Shown here in pieces: positions 8,262 to 17,475 of a stretch of 64,000 bases of DNA. The stretch is from Caviibacter abscessus (GTDB taxonomy: Bacteria; Fusobacteriota; Fusobacteriia; Fusobacteriales; Leptotrichiaceae). The stretch is taken from assembly GCF_001517835.1 (NCBI RefSeq), contig NZ_LOQG01000001.1:186001-250000 (forward strand). Reading direction: 5' to 3'. Position numbers and translations under genes: made by a program. Under the pieces are notes generated by a model that saw only the letters and a program-made list of their open reading frames with translations, made no database searches and was not told where the DNA came from. Every line of letters begins with the position of its first letter. Position 1 is the first letter of the stretch.

Positions 8262-11095
8262 TTATCTTTCCTCCTTAAAATTTTGCTCAAAAATTTTCCT
8301 GTATAAGATTTCTTATTTTTACATATCTTTTCAGGTTCTCCATGTGCTATGACTTGTCCGCCATTTTGTCCACCCTCAGGACCTATATCAATAATATAGT
8401 CTGCTGATTTTATTACATCTAAATTGTGTTCTATTACAATTACTGAATTATTATTCTCAACTAATCTGTTAAGAACTATTAATAATTTTCTAATGTCTTC
8501 AAAATGTAGTCCCGTAGTTGGCTCGTCTAATATATATATTGTATCTCCATTACTTGTTTTTGAAAGTTCACTTGATAGTTTTATTCTCTGTGCTTCTCCC
8601 CCTGATAAAGTAGTTGCACTTTGACCAAGTGAAATATAATCCATACCAACATCTATTAAAGTACTTAATTTTCTATTAAGTGATGGAATATTTGTAAAAA
8701 ATTCATACGCTTCTCTTACTGTCATATTTAAAACTTCGTCAATATTTTTTCCTTTATATTTTACTTCTAAAGTTTCATTATTGTATCTTCTACCCTTACA
8801 TATTTCACATTCTACATATACGTCAGGTAAAAAATTCATTTCAATTTTAACTATACCTGCCCCCGAACAAGCTTCACATCTTCCACCTTTTACATTAAAA
8901 GAAAACCTTCCTTTATCATATCCACGTATTTTTGCGTCGTTTGTTTTTGAAAATAAATCTCTTATATCATCAAAAATCTTTGTATATGTCGCAGTATTTG
9001 ACCTAGGTGTTCTTCCTATTGGACTTTGATCAATATTAATAACTTTTTTTGCGTTTTCAATACCACTTATGCTTTTATATGGTAGCGGATATAGTTTTGA
9101 ACCGTTTAGTTCATTGCTTAATATTGGATATAAAGTTTGATTTATAAGAGTACTCTTTCCACTTCCAGATACTCCTGTAGCAACAGTAAATACTCCAAGT
9201 GGTATATCAACATCAACGTTTTTTAAATTATTACCCGTACATGATTTTAATTTTAAAAACTTTGTTGCTTTTCTTCTTTTCTTTGGTATTTCTATGTTAA
9301 GTTTACCACTTAAATATTTTCCAGTTATTGAATTTTCATTTTTCATAACTTCATTAGGACTACCTTGTGCGACTATATTTCCTCCGCAAATCCCAGCACC
9401 AGGACCTATATCAATTAAATAATCACACTCTCTCATAGTATCTTCATCATGCTCTACTATTATTAGAGTGTTTCCTATATTTTTTAAATCTTTTAAAGTT
9501 GATAATAATTTTTCATTATCTCTTTGGTGAAGTCCTATACTTGGTTCATCTAAAACATAAATAACACCTGTAAGTTTACTTCCTATTTGAGTTGCAAGTC
9601 TTATTCTTTGACTTTCTCCTCCTGATAAAGTTCTAGTATTTCTTGATAAACTTAAATAGTCAAGACCTACATTAACCATAAAACTAAGTCTTTCTCTTAT
9701 TTCTTTTAATATTTCTTGAGCTATTTTCTTTTCCTTATCTGTAAGTTCCAAATTTTCAAAAAATATAAGAGCATCAGATATACTTAATTTAGTCACATCA
9801 ATAATAGACTTTTCATTTATTTTAATATTTAAAACTACATCTTTTAATCTATCACCATGACACTCACTACAAGTTTTTTCAATCATATACTTGTTTTCAA
9901 GCTCTTCTTTTATACTTTCGCTAAATGACTCTTTGTATCTTCTATTTGCAAGAGATATAATACCATCAAATGTTTTATATCCATCATAATTATATTCTTT
10001 AGTGTTTATAGTAAATCTAAATTTTTTGTCAGTTCCATAAAACAAAATTTGCTTTTGATTTTCAGAAAGTTGTGAAAAGCTTAAATTCTCATCAATATCA
10101 TGAGCTTTTAAAAAATCCGTAAACATTTTATAAGTCCATGAAGTTTTTGAGCTTCCTCCGCAAACAAAAACTCCTCCATTATTTAACGGTAAATTTTTAT
10201 CAATTACTATCTTATTTTCATCAATTACTAATGCTGAGCCAAGTCCATTACATTTCTCACAAGCACCATAAGGTGCATTAAATGAAAATAATCTTGGTAC
10301 AATTTCAGGAAAAGCTATATCTTCATGATTTTCACATACAAAATTCTCATTATATTTTAATCTAGTTTTATTAAGTTCAACTTCAATGCTACCTTGTGAA
10401 AGCTTTATACCTTGTTCTATACTTTCTGTGATTCTTGTTAATATTTCCTGTTCTTCATCTTTTCTAATTATTATTCTATCAACAATAACATAAATATTAT
10501 GTCGTTTATTTTTATCAATTTCTATTTCATCATCAAGATCAAATACAGTACCATCTACAGCTACTCTTTGAAATCCTTGTTTTTGTAATGAAATAAACAG
10601 ATTTTTAAAAGTTCCTTTTTTATCTTTTACTACAGGTGATAATATGATTAATTTATCTTTTTCATTACATTTTGCATATACTTCTTCTATAATTTCTTGT
10701 ATTGATTTTTTACTAACTATTTTATTACATAAAGGACAATGTGCTATACCTATATGACCCCACAATAATCTCATATAATCATATATTTCTGTCATTGTTC
10801 CAACAGTTGATCTTGGATTTTTTGAAACACTTTTTTGTTCTATTGATATTGCTGGTGATAAACCTTCAATACTATCTAATTCAGGTTTTTTCATTTGTGA
10901 AATAAATTGTCTTGCATATGCTGATAAGCTTTCAACATATCTTCTTTGTCCTTCTGAATAAATTGTATCAAAAGCTATTGAAGATTTTCCACTACCCGAT
11001 ACACCTGTTATAACAACCATTTTACCTTTAGGAATATCTAAGTTAATATTTTTTAAATTGTGTTCTCTAGCTCCTTTTATTCTAATAAAATCCAT
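8258..11095 (-). CDS. uvrA: Excinuclease ABC subunit A
   Basis: UvrA finds bulky DNA lesions and loads UvrB in nucleotide excision repair. The 945-residue protein has the full family layout: Walker A GVSGSGKSS near residue 33, two CxxC pairs of an insertion zinc module (CPLC, then CEKC region), ABC signature SGGESQRIRLA, a second Walker A GVSGSGKST, the second zinc module (CEAC and CEIC), and signature SGGEAQRIKLS. It is the first gene of a run reaching ogg. A TATAAT-like -10 sequence lies just upstream of the start. uvrB is in a separate operon at 20.6-22.5 kb. Confidence 0.97.
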   Translation of the reverse strand: MDFIRIKGAREHNLKNINLDIPKGKMVVITGVSGSGKSSIAFDTIYSEGQRRYVESLSAYARQFISQMKKPELDSIEGLSPAISIEQKSVSKNPRSTVGTMTEIYDYMRLLWGHIGIAHCPLCNKIVSKKSIQEIIEEVYAKCNEKDKLIILSPVVKDKKGTFKNLFISLQKQGFQRVAVDGTVFDLDDEIEIDKNKRHNIYVIVDRIIIRKDEEQEILTRITESIEQGIKLSQGSIEVELNKTRLKYNENFVCENHEDIAFPEIVPRLFSFNAPYGACEKCNGLGSALVIDENKIVIDKNLPLNNGGVFVCGGSSKTSWTYKMFTDFLKAHDIDENLSFSQLSENQKQILFYGTDKKFRFTINTKEYNYDGYKTFDGIISLANRRYKESFSESIKEELENKYMIEKTCSECHGDRLKDVVLNIKINEKSIIDVTKLSISDALIFFENLELTDKEKKIAQEILKEIRERLSFMVNVGLDYLSLSRNTRTLSGGESQRIRLATQIGSKLTGVIYVLDEPSIGLHQRDNEKLLSTLKDLKNIGNTLIIVEHDEDTMRECDYLIDIGPGAGICGGNIVAQGSPNEVMKNENSITGKYLSGKLNIEIPKKRRKATKFLKLKSCTGNNLKNVDVDIPLGVFTVATGVSGSGKSTLINQTLYPILSNELNGSKLYPLPYKSISGIENAKKVINIDQSPIGRTPRSNTATYTKIFDDIRDLFSKTNDAKIRGYDKGRFSFNVKGGRCEACSGAGIVKIEMNFLPDVYVECEICKGRRYNNETLEVKYKGKNIDEVLNMTVREAYEFFTNIPSLNRKLSTLIDVGMDYISLGQSATTLSGGEAQRIKLSSELSKTSNGDTIYILDEPTTGLHFEDIRKLLIVLNRLVENNNSVIVIEHNLDVIKSADYIIDIGPEGGQNGGQVIAHGEPEKICKNKKSYTGKFLSKILRRKDK

Positions 11096-11154
11096 TTTAC
11101 ACCTCGCTTATTATTATATCATGAATAGGTAAAAATTAACATAAAAATAAGTTA

Positions 11155-11188
11155 AATTTAAAAGGGACCAAACCATTGATTTGATCCC
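11155..11188 (-). terminator. Terminator after the msrAB-ccdA-tlpA operon
   Basis: A 9-bp stem (11164-11172 with 11180-11188) is followed on the minus strand by TTTTAAATTTAA. One position pairs as U-G only when read from the minus strand, which fixes the orientation. Confidence 0.75.
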
Positions 11189-11232
11189 GTAATAACAATT
11201 ATATTTTATAGAGAGATTGAAATTTAACTAAT

Positions 11233-11709
11233 TTATTTTGCTCTTTCCTTGATGTGTTTTTTTATAATCTCACTTGAGATAGGTCCTGGAGCTGAAAATT
11301 TAATTTCCCCATTTTTATTAAGGAAAACATTTGTAGGATATGCTCTAACTCCTGCTTTTCTTATTAATTCTCCACTTTCATCAAGATAGACAGGTATATC
11401 ACCATATTGTGATAAACTTTTCCACCATTTTAAAAACTCTTTTGTTGTTTGTTCATTTATATGTCCTGGTGAAACTACTGTTATTACATTAAAATCTTTA
11501 TTTTTTTCTCTTACTAATTGTTGTGTATGCGGTAAAGTCGCAAGACATATAGGACACCAAGATGCCCACATTTTTATATATGTTGGTTTTCCTCTAAATT
11601 GACTTAATTTTACCTCTTTTCCATTAATATCTTTTAAATTTACATCAATTCCTGCTGCTACTGAAAATATAGATGCTAAAGACATTACTGCTGCTGCTAA
11701 TTTTTTCAT
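11233..11709 (-). CDS. TlpA/ResA-like thiol-disulfide thioredoxin, exported
   Basis: The 158-residue protein has a cleavable signal peptide (about 1-20) and a thioredoxin fold with the redox motif WCPIC near residues 51-55 and the cis-proline region RAYPTN. It should pass electrons from CcdA to a periplasmic client. The client is probably MsrAB, encoded two genes upstream, whose resolving disulfide must be re-reduced after each cycle. It overlaps ccdA by four bases and ends the operon before a terminator. A cytochrome c maturation role is less likely because no such genes are nearby. Confidence 0.88.
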   Translation of the reverse strand: MKKLAAAVMSLASIFSVAAGIDVNLKDINGKEVKLSQFRGKPTYIKMWASWCPICLATLPHTQQLVREKNKDFNVITVVSPGHINEQTTKEFLKWWKSLSQYGDIPVYLDESGELIRKAGVRAYPTNVFLNKNGEIKFSAPGPISSEIIKKHIKERAK

Positions 11710-12389
11710 TTTATTCCTCCTAAACTTATTCCATTAAAGTATGTCACTATTGCTTCAAATTTATCAAAGAATAACAAAATACCTAAAATTATAATTAAAT
11801 ATCCACTTATTTTCTTTATAGTTTCTAAATTATTCTTAATAAATCCTAATTTATTGTTTATATATTTATAAAATACTGTAAAGATTAAAAATGGTGTTGC
11901 AAATCCAAGAACAAAGAATGCCATTAATATTGCTCCAAATCCTTGTGAAGCTGAATCAACTGTTAATGATAATATTGTTGCAAGTATTGGTCCTACACAA
12001 GGCGTCCAACCTAAGCTAAAAGTTAACCCTAAAACAAATGACTCTACAGCACTACTTTTAAATTGTTTTTTTACTTCTACCGTTTTTGTTTCTTTAAGTT
12101 TGCTAAAATTTAGTATATCAGCTTGATGTAATCCAAGTAATATTACAATTATTGCTGATACTTTTTTTACAGTAGGATTTACCAAAAATTGTCCTATAAA
12201 CCCAAAACTAAATCCTAAAAGTATAAATGTTATTGATAATCCCAATATAAATAAGAATGTATTTAATATTTTCTTACCATCTTTTCCTAATATTGATAAA
12301 TAAACCGGTAATATTGGAAATATACAAGGTGATAAGAAAGTAATAATCCCTCCTATATATGCCGACCATAAATAAATATTTTCACTCAT
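11706..12389 (-). CDS. ccdA: CcdA-family transmembrane electron-transfer protein
   Basis: CcdA/DsbD-beta proteins carry electrons across the inner membrane from cytoplasmic thioredoxin to periplasmic thiol carriers. The 227-residue protein has six hydrophobic segments with the two expected redox cysteines, in FLSPCIFPILPVYL near residue 22 and in LGWTPCVGPILA near residue 131. It lies six bases after msrAB and overlaps the TlpA-like gene, so the three products form a complete repair chain: CcdA to TlpA-like protein to MsrAB. Confidence 0.92.
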   Translation of the reverse strand: MSENIYLWSAYIGGIITFLSPCIFPILPVYLSILGKDGKKILNTFLFILGLSITFILLGFSFGFIGQFLVNPTVKKVSAIIVILLGLHQADILNFSKLKETKTVEVKKQFKSSAVESFVLGLTFSLGWTPCVGPILATILSLTVDSASQGFGAILMAFFVLGFATPFLIFTVFYKYINNKLGFIKNNLETIKKISGYLIIILGILLFFDKFEAIVTYFNGISLGGIK

Positions 12390-12395
12390 TTTGAA

Positions 12396-13448
12396 CTAAT
12401 TCCCTTCCACTAAATGTCTTAAATATCCGTATCCTGCTTTTTCCATTTCATCAAGAGGTATAAATTTAATTGCTGCACTATTTATACAATATCTTAATCC
12501 TCCACGATCTGCCGGACCATCTTTAAATACATGTCCTAAATGAGAATCCGCACTACGGCTTCTTAATTCTGTTCTATGCATATTAAATGAAAAATCATCT
12601 TTATATGTCACAACATAGTCTACAATAGGTTTTGTAAAACTTGGCCATCCGCAACCTGAATCAAATTTATCTGCTGAAGAAAATAAAGGTTCTCCACTTG
12701 CAATGTCAACATATATACCAGGTCTATGGTTGTCCCAATATTCATTAGAAAATGCATATTCTGTATTACCGTTTTGTGTAACTTCTATTTGTTCTTTTGT
12801 TAATCCTTTTAAATTTTTTGGATATCTATCTTTATCAATTATTACCTGACCTGCTTTACTTAGATCAATATGACAATATCCATTTGGATTTTTCTTTAAA
12901 TAATCTTGATGATACTCTTCAGCCACAATAAAATTATTTAATTTTAAATTTTCAACTACTACTTTTGCATCAAATTTCTTTTGTAAATTATTAAGTGCTT
13001 TTGTAATTACTTCTCTATCTTCATCATTTACATAATAAATTCCTGTTCTATACTGTGTTCCTACATCATTTCCTTGTTTATTTACACTAGTTGGATTTAT
13101 TATAGTAAAATATTGTTGTAATAATGTTTCAAGATCTGTTTTACTTGCATCATAAGTAACTTCAACAGTTTCAGCATGTCCTGTTTGTGAGATATAATTG
13201 TAACTTGTATCTTTCGTTTTTCCATTTGCATAACCTGAAATGGCATTTACTACTCCTGGTGTTCTTTCAAAAAACTCTTCTACTCCCCAAAAACAACCTC
13301 CTGCTAAATAAATTTTTCTGTAGTTTTTAGGATTTGTTTTCTTATCTTTTACAATCATTGTTTTTTTACTAGTTGTTTGCATCTTTTTATATGCAAATCC
13401 TGTTATAGCTGTAAGTGCTACTACCGCTAAAACAAACATTTTTTTCAT
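12396..13448 (-). CDS. msrAB: Exported fused methionine sulfoxide reductase MsrA-MsrB
   Basis: This bifunctional enzyme repairs both S- and R-epimers of oxidised methionine in envelope proteins. From the ATG at 13448 it has 350 residues. A signal sequence or membrane anchor covers about 1-20. The MsrA domain holds the catalytic cysteine in GGCFWG (about Cys52), and the MsrB domain has CGWPSF, the HLGHVF block and the catalytic cysteine in RYCINS (about Cys321). I chose 13448 because GGGAGGATTTACTT precedes it and the signal peptide then begins at once; a longer reading adds 13 residues with no ribosome site. The promoter and three direct repeats lie just upstream. Confidence 0.94.
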   Translation of the reverse strand: MKKMFVLAVVALTAITGFAYKKMQTTSKKTMIVKDKKTNPKNYRKIYLAGGCFWGVEEFFERTPGVVNAISGYANGKTKDTSYNYISQTGHAETVEVTYDASKTDLETLLQQYFTIINPTSVNKQGNDVGTQYRTGIYYVNDEDREVITKALNNLQKKFDAKVVVENLKLNNFIVAEEYHQDYLKKNPNGYCHIDLSKAGQVIIDKDRYPKNLKGLTKEQIEVTQNGNTEYAFSNEYWDNHRPGIYVDIASGEPLFSSADKFDSGCGWPSFTKPIVDYVVTYKDDFSFNMHRTELRSRSADSHLGHVFKDGPADRGGLRYCINSAAIKFIPLDEMEKAGYGYLRHLVEGN

Positions 13449-13477
13449 AAGTAAATCCTCCCTGCTTGATTTAATAA

Positions 13478-13506
13478 AGTTTAACATAGGAATTTTTAAA
13501 AATCAA
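13478..13506 (-). promoter_or_regulatory. Probable msrAB promoter
   Basis: On the minus strand TTGATT (13501-13506) and TAAACT (13478-13483) are 17 bases apart, about 30 bases upstream of the start codon. The -10 element matches consensus at four of six positions, as expected for an activator-dependent promoter. Confidence 0.5.
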
Positions 13507-13517
13507 TAGATTTTGAC

Positions 13518-13548
13518 AATTCTAAGATAATTCTAAGGCAATTCTAAG
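13518..13548. promoter_or_regulatory. Three 11-bp-period direct repeats upstream of msrAB
   Basis: AATTCTAAG occurs at 13518-13526, 13529-13537 and 13540-13548, exactly 11 bp apart. The block begins 11 bp upstream of the -35 box, the usual placement for tandem binding of an OmpR-type response regulator. In Fusobacterium nucleatum msrAB is known to be controlled by the ModRS two-component system; the connection to these repeats is inferred. Confidence 0.6.
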
Positions 13549-13644
13549 GATTGTATTTATTGACTTTGACATAACTTTTATTTTTAAACTCACTAAATAG
13601 CCGCTTATAGCTTCAAATAAAAATTATATGAAAATAAAAATATT

Positions 13645-13681
13645 CAAAGAAAAAAATGTATAGCCTAAAAACTATACATTT
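13645..13681 (-). terminator. Terminator overlapping the end of cutC
   Basis: A perfect 10-bp stem (13654-13663 with 13672-13681) has the cutC stop codon in its loop and is followed on the minus strand by a run of T. Confidence 0.8.
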
Positions 13682-14339
13682 TATCTATTTTATCTAATAT
13701 TTTTTCATCTACTTTTAAATAATAACCGAATAATTTTGAATCTACTCTTTTTGAAAATGTACCGTGGATATTATACCCATTAAATAAATTAATATTTTCT
13801 ATATTTATTCCGGAACCTATCAAAATTTCACATTTTGTATTTAACCTTTTTATATTCTCAAAACCTAAAACTGCATCTACTTCATGACCACTTGTAAGTA
13901 TTCTATCAACACCTAATTTATCTAGTAATTCTATTGATTTTTTATAGTCTTTAACTATATCTATAGCTCTATGAAATACAAACTCTTTATTATTTTCCCT
14001 ACACAAGTTTATAATTTTTTTAGTTTTTTCTACATCTATTGTTAAATCTTCATTCAATGCACCAAAAGCTAATCCATCACAATAATTAATAATATTTTTT
14101 GCACTTTCTAGCATAATTTCAAATTCATTATCTGTATATATGAAATTACCTGAACGTATTCTTATCATTGATATTATCTTCTTATTACTAACTTTTCTTG
14201 CATTTTTCAATAAATTTATATCTGGTGTAAGTCCTCCTACTTCAATTGCACTGTTAAGCTCTATTCTAGATATACATTCATACTTATTTACAAGTATTAT
14301 ATCGTCAATATTTTGTAAACATATTTCTATTTTCTTCAT
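13665..14339 (-). CDS. cutC: CutC family protein (copper homeostasis / TIM-barrel)
   Basis: The 224-residue protein matches the CutC TIM-barrel family: IEICLQN at the N-terminus, SAIEVGGLTPD, MIRIRSGNFIYTDNE, FHRAIDIVKD and ILTSGHE. The family was tied to copper tolerance, but its biochemical role is still unclear. The gene stands between the msrAB promoter region and the outer-membrane protein gene, on the same strand. Its C-terminus runs into its own terminator, so the locus is compact. The family is secure; the copper role is inherited from the family name only. Confidence 0.88.
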   Translation of the reverse strand: MKKIEICLQNIDDIILVNKYECISRIELNSAIEVGGLTPDINLLKNARKVSNKKIISMIRIRSGNFIYTDNEFEIMLESAKNIINYCDGLAFGALNEDLTIDVEKTKKIINLCRENNKEFVFHRAIDIVKDYKKSIELLDKLGVDRILTSGHEVDAVLGFENIKRLNTKCEILIGSGINIENINLFNGYNIHGTFSKRVDSKLFGYYLKVDEKILDKIDKMYSF

Positions 14340-14399
14340 ATCATTTGCCTTTTTATTTTAATATATCATATCAATTATGCTAAAATCAATTTTTCACAT

Positions 14400-15238
14400 T
14401 TATTTTTTTATTCGTAATGTCTTTTCTTTAGCTCTTACAGGTACTTTAACAATTTTTTCTACTACCTTTTCTACACATTTTGGATAATCTTGAATTTGTG
14501 GTTTATTAAAATCATTTGTATCCAATATTAACCCTAATCTTACACCAAGCTTGTGATGAAAATAATGTGATGTATAATATGTATAAGATGTTATACTAAT
14601 ACTAGTATCATACGAATCCGATAAATTAGCAGGGGTGGCAAACGATGTTGTAGATGTAGATATAGTATATTTTTTCATTCTAGAAAAATACTTTCCATCA
14701 TATAAAACCTCTGCTAAGAAATATTTATAATCCAGCCCAAATCCTAAACCGTAGTAAACACCACTAGTATTTTTAAATCTATTTTGAATGTATGGTTGCC
14801 TTCCATAATCATATACTTCTCTTGAAATAGCATATCCTACTCTTCCGAATGTATAAAGATTTAATCCACTGTTATGTTTATAGAAATTGTATTTTAATGT
14901 TGCATAAATAGGTATCATAGTTACTGAATAATCATTAGTATTATTCTTCAAATTTCTATATTTTACTGTTGTTTCTCCAAAGTTATATTCAATACCTGCA
15001 CCTAATTTTAGCTTTCTATCTAAAAAGTGGATTGGATAAATTTCAGCACCTATTACAAAACCTCTACTATATGGAACATCTACTACATCTGGATCTTTAT
15101 GCATTATTTTTTTCTTTCAGATTTTACATTTGTACTATTTCTAAAAAAATCATATCCAACCTTTATATTAGCCTCAAAATCGTACGACATCGCACTAATA
15201 CTGGCTAAAGTCATAATTCCTAAAATAATTTTTCTCAT
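14400..15238 (-). pseudogene. Outer-membrane beta-barrel protein, frameshifted at an A7 tract
   Basis: From the ATG at 15238 the reading frame encodes a signal peptide (MRKIILGIMTLASISAMSYD) and the start of a mature protein, then stops after about 45 codons. The rest continues one base out of phase from an ATG at 15104 for 234 residues. It shows alternating-hydrophobicity strands rich in Tyr, Phe and Gly (for example LYTFGRVGYAI and GVYYGLGFGLDYKYF) and ends with a Lys/Val-rich tail. The join is a run of seven A on the coding strand (15107-15113); an eighth A would restore one protein of about 280 residues. It could be a sequencing error, a decayed gene, or phase variation by slippage. Only the internal ATG at 15104 would be called as a gene by simple ORF calling, and that product would lack its signal peptide. 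Confidence 0.75.
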
Positions 15239-15334
15239 TTTTTTCTACCATCTAAAAACTCACGTATGATAGTATCACATCTTTTTCAATAAAATCAAGA
15301 AAATTCTTGTAAAATCAAGGGTGATTTTACTTGC

Positions 15335-15373
15335 AATAAAATAAAGCTCTAGAATTTAAGACTCTAGAGCTTT
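15335..15373 (-). terminator. Terminator after the CPBP protease gene
   Basis: A perfect 11-bp stem, AAAGCTCTAGA (15343-15353) with its complement at 15363-15373, has a 9-base loop. It lies just downstream of the CPBP gene; the minus-strand T-tract is short, while the plus side also has TTTTATTT. Confidence 0.7.
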
Positions 15374-15376
15374 TAT

Positions 15377-16036
15377 TTAAAATGCCGATATAATCGTAAA
15401 AAATATGTCATGAGAAAGTAGAATTAGGACAGGTATTCTTGTAAAAAAAGTTTTAAAACTTTCTTTTTCATGCTTAAATCTATCTAATATATTAATATTT
15501 TTTATTATATCTTTATATTTTATTGTAATTATAAGTGATAAGACGAAAAGTGCATATTGATAATATGTACTGTATGATGCATTTATATTTGCTAATTGTG
15601 AGTTTATTTCAACATTAAGATTATTCATTATATGAAGTAAAACTGCAATTTTAAATGAATATTTATACGCAACATATCCAATAATTGTACTTGCAATAGC
15701 TATTACAAAAACTTGATATATATTTTGATGTGTTGTTCCAAAGAATATTGAAGATGTTATAACGGCAAAAAATGGACCATATTTTTCCAATTTTCTTAGT
15801 AAAAAACCTCTGTATAGCATTTCTTCAAATATAGATCCTATTATTACTGTATAAACCACAAGTGATATACTTGTTGAAGCATCAGAATACAACGAAGTAT
15901 CTTCAATTAATTTAAAATAATGAAATATTGGTTCCAAAATATTTGATAAAACTAAGGTAACTACACAACACAATGCAAAAAAGAATGCAATTTCATAAAT
16001 ACTAATGCTTTTTCTTTCTTCACTAATATTTTTCAC
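15377..16036 (-). CDS. CPBP family intramembrane metalloprotease
   Basis: The 219-residue protein has about six hydrophobic segments and the CAAX-protease/bacteriocin-processing motifs: EEMLYRGFLLRKL near residue 70 (paired glutamates and arginine) and FFGTTHQNIYQ near residue 98 (histidine). In bacteria such proteins may process or give immunity to peptides, or act in envelope stress. A 51-residue membrane protein gene lies immediately upstream, with the decayed MFS and acetyltransferase genes beyond it. The third conserved region (HIMNN) is present, so the enzyme looks intact. The substrate is unknown. Confidence 0.85.
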   Translation of the reverse strand: MKNISEERKSISIYEIAFFFALCCVVTLVLSNILEPIFHYFKLIEDTSLYSDASTSISLVVYTVIIGSIFEEMLYRGFLLRKLEKYGPFFAVITSSIFFGTTHQNIYQVFVIAIASTIIGYVAYKYSFKIAVLLHIMNNLNVEINSQLANINASYSTYYQYALFVLSLIITIKYKDIIKNINILDRFKHEKESFKTFFTRIPVLILLSHDIFFTIISAF

Positions 16037-16050
16037 GTATTGTTTTATTC

Positions 16051-16206
16051 CTATATTAAAATGGGAATTATTAATCCTATTATAGTTGCTATTATTCCAA
16101 CTAATACATCATTTTTTAATACATTTTCCATATACATAGGAATAACTGTAAGTAATATACCTTGAATAAACATAATTACCCCTATTATAGTCATTTCTCT
16201 TTTCAT
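16051..16206 (-). CDS. Small two-segment membrane protein (51 aa)
   Basis: ATG at 16206 preceded by AAAGGAAAAAA opens a 51-codon frame ending TAG at 16051-16053. The product has two hydrophobic segments (about 5-24 and 34-51) separated by a short polar turn with KND. It is co-directional with the CPBP protease just downstream and the interrupted MFS gene upstream. I recognise no family. A good ribosome site and tight fit between neighbours support a real gene. Confidence 0.55.
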   Translation of the reverse strand: MKREMTIIGVIMFIQGILLTVIPMYMENVLKNDVLVGIIATIIGLIIPILI

Positions 16207-16230
16207 TTTTTTCCTTTCATAATAGTATTC

Positions 16231-17475
16231 TTAATCCTCATATTTTTTGTCCAATCTATTAACCAAAGCCAGATAAGTTATAACAAAAACAAATAATAAT
16301 ATTTCTGAAAACCAAAGACCAAAAATATTTGCACTAGTTAAAACTATAAAAATTTGTACTGGTATTGTAACTGCTAATAAGGTATTGATTGCTCCACTTG
16401 AAACACCTAGACTATCATAATCTTGATTTTCCATTAAATATAGACTAAATTGGGGAGATAAAATTCCTTCAAATCCAAATAGGATAAAAATAAAAATTAA
16501 TAAAATATATATATTTGAATTAGTAAATAAAAGAAAAGAAATCATACCTAAGATAATTAACATAAAATTGAGAGACTTAAATATTGAAAATGATTTAAAG
16601 TATCTAGTTGAAGCCCAATTTCCTACAATTATACCAATAACTGATATACCTCCCAATAAACTAATAATCGTTTCATATGGTAACTGACTCAATATTTTAG
16701 GATTATTAATATATACATACATGAAAGATAGTAAACAAGCTACTAAAGAATTTGATAGCGACACTGGAAGAAGCACTTTCATTATCTTTTTATTCTTTAA
16801 AAGCCTTAATATACTTCTAAAAATCTTAATATCATTATTATTTTCATTATCTTGATTTAAATTTTTCTCATACTCTAAAATTTTAAATCTTAAATCTGAA
16901 AAAATATGTATCATCATTAAACCGGCAACTAAAAATGTTATACTGTTTAAAATTGAAAATGTAATAAAATTTGAACCCAAAAGCAATAATATAATCCCAC
17001 CAAATACTTTAGCACCAAAAGAGAAAATATAGTATGTAATATTAGAAAAAGAAAAACTTTCCTCCATATCCTCTTCTGGAATAATTGAATAGATTATAGG
17101 AAATCTTAAGTTATCTGAATAAGAGCCTATTAAATCTGATAAGATATTTAATATAGATATGATAATAATTGTTGTAATACCATTATAAATGTATAAAACT
17201 ATTGCAACTAAAACATAAATAATAAATCTCAACAAATTAGAAACTATATCAGCAAAAGCTTTATTTTTAGTTCTATCAACTAAATATCCCGTATAAACTG
17301 AAAAAAATGGAGGTAATGTTTCTGAAACTGTTACTATAGATATAGCCATAATATTATTTTATAGTTTATTAGCATACGCAATTAATGCTAAATAAAAAAT
17401 TGAGTCACCTATTAAAGATAAACAATCTGATATAGTTATTAATCTATAGATTTTATTCCTTAAAAATACGTTCAC
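16231..17475 (-). pseudogene. MFS transporter interrupted by an in-frame stop
   Basis: The frame opens at GTG 17475, overlapping the acetyltransferase stop as GTGA. It encodes about 38 residues typical of an MFS N-terminus (SDCLSLIGDSIFYLALIAY), meets TAA at 17359-17361, then continues in the same frame without another break to 16231 (372 residues from an ATG at 17349). The later part has about ten membrane segments and the loop-2 motif GYLVDRTKNK, and resembles DHA3-type drug exporters. A single GAA-to-TAA change would explain the stop. Restart at 17349 would give a protein missing its first membrane helix, so function is doubtful. Confidence 0.75.

Noticed and set aside
13518-13548. Short CRISPR-like array
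   Set aside because: Repeats of 9 bp with 2-bp gaps are far too short and have no spacers; the position upstream of msrAB fits regulator sites.
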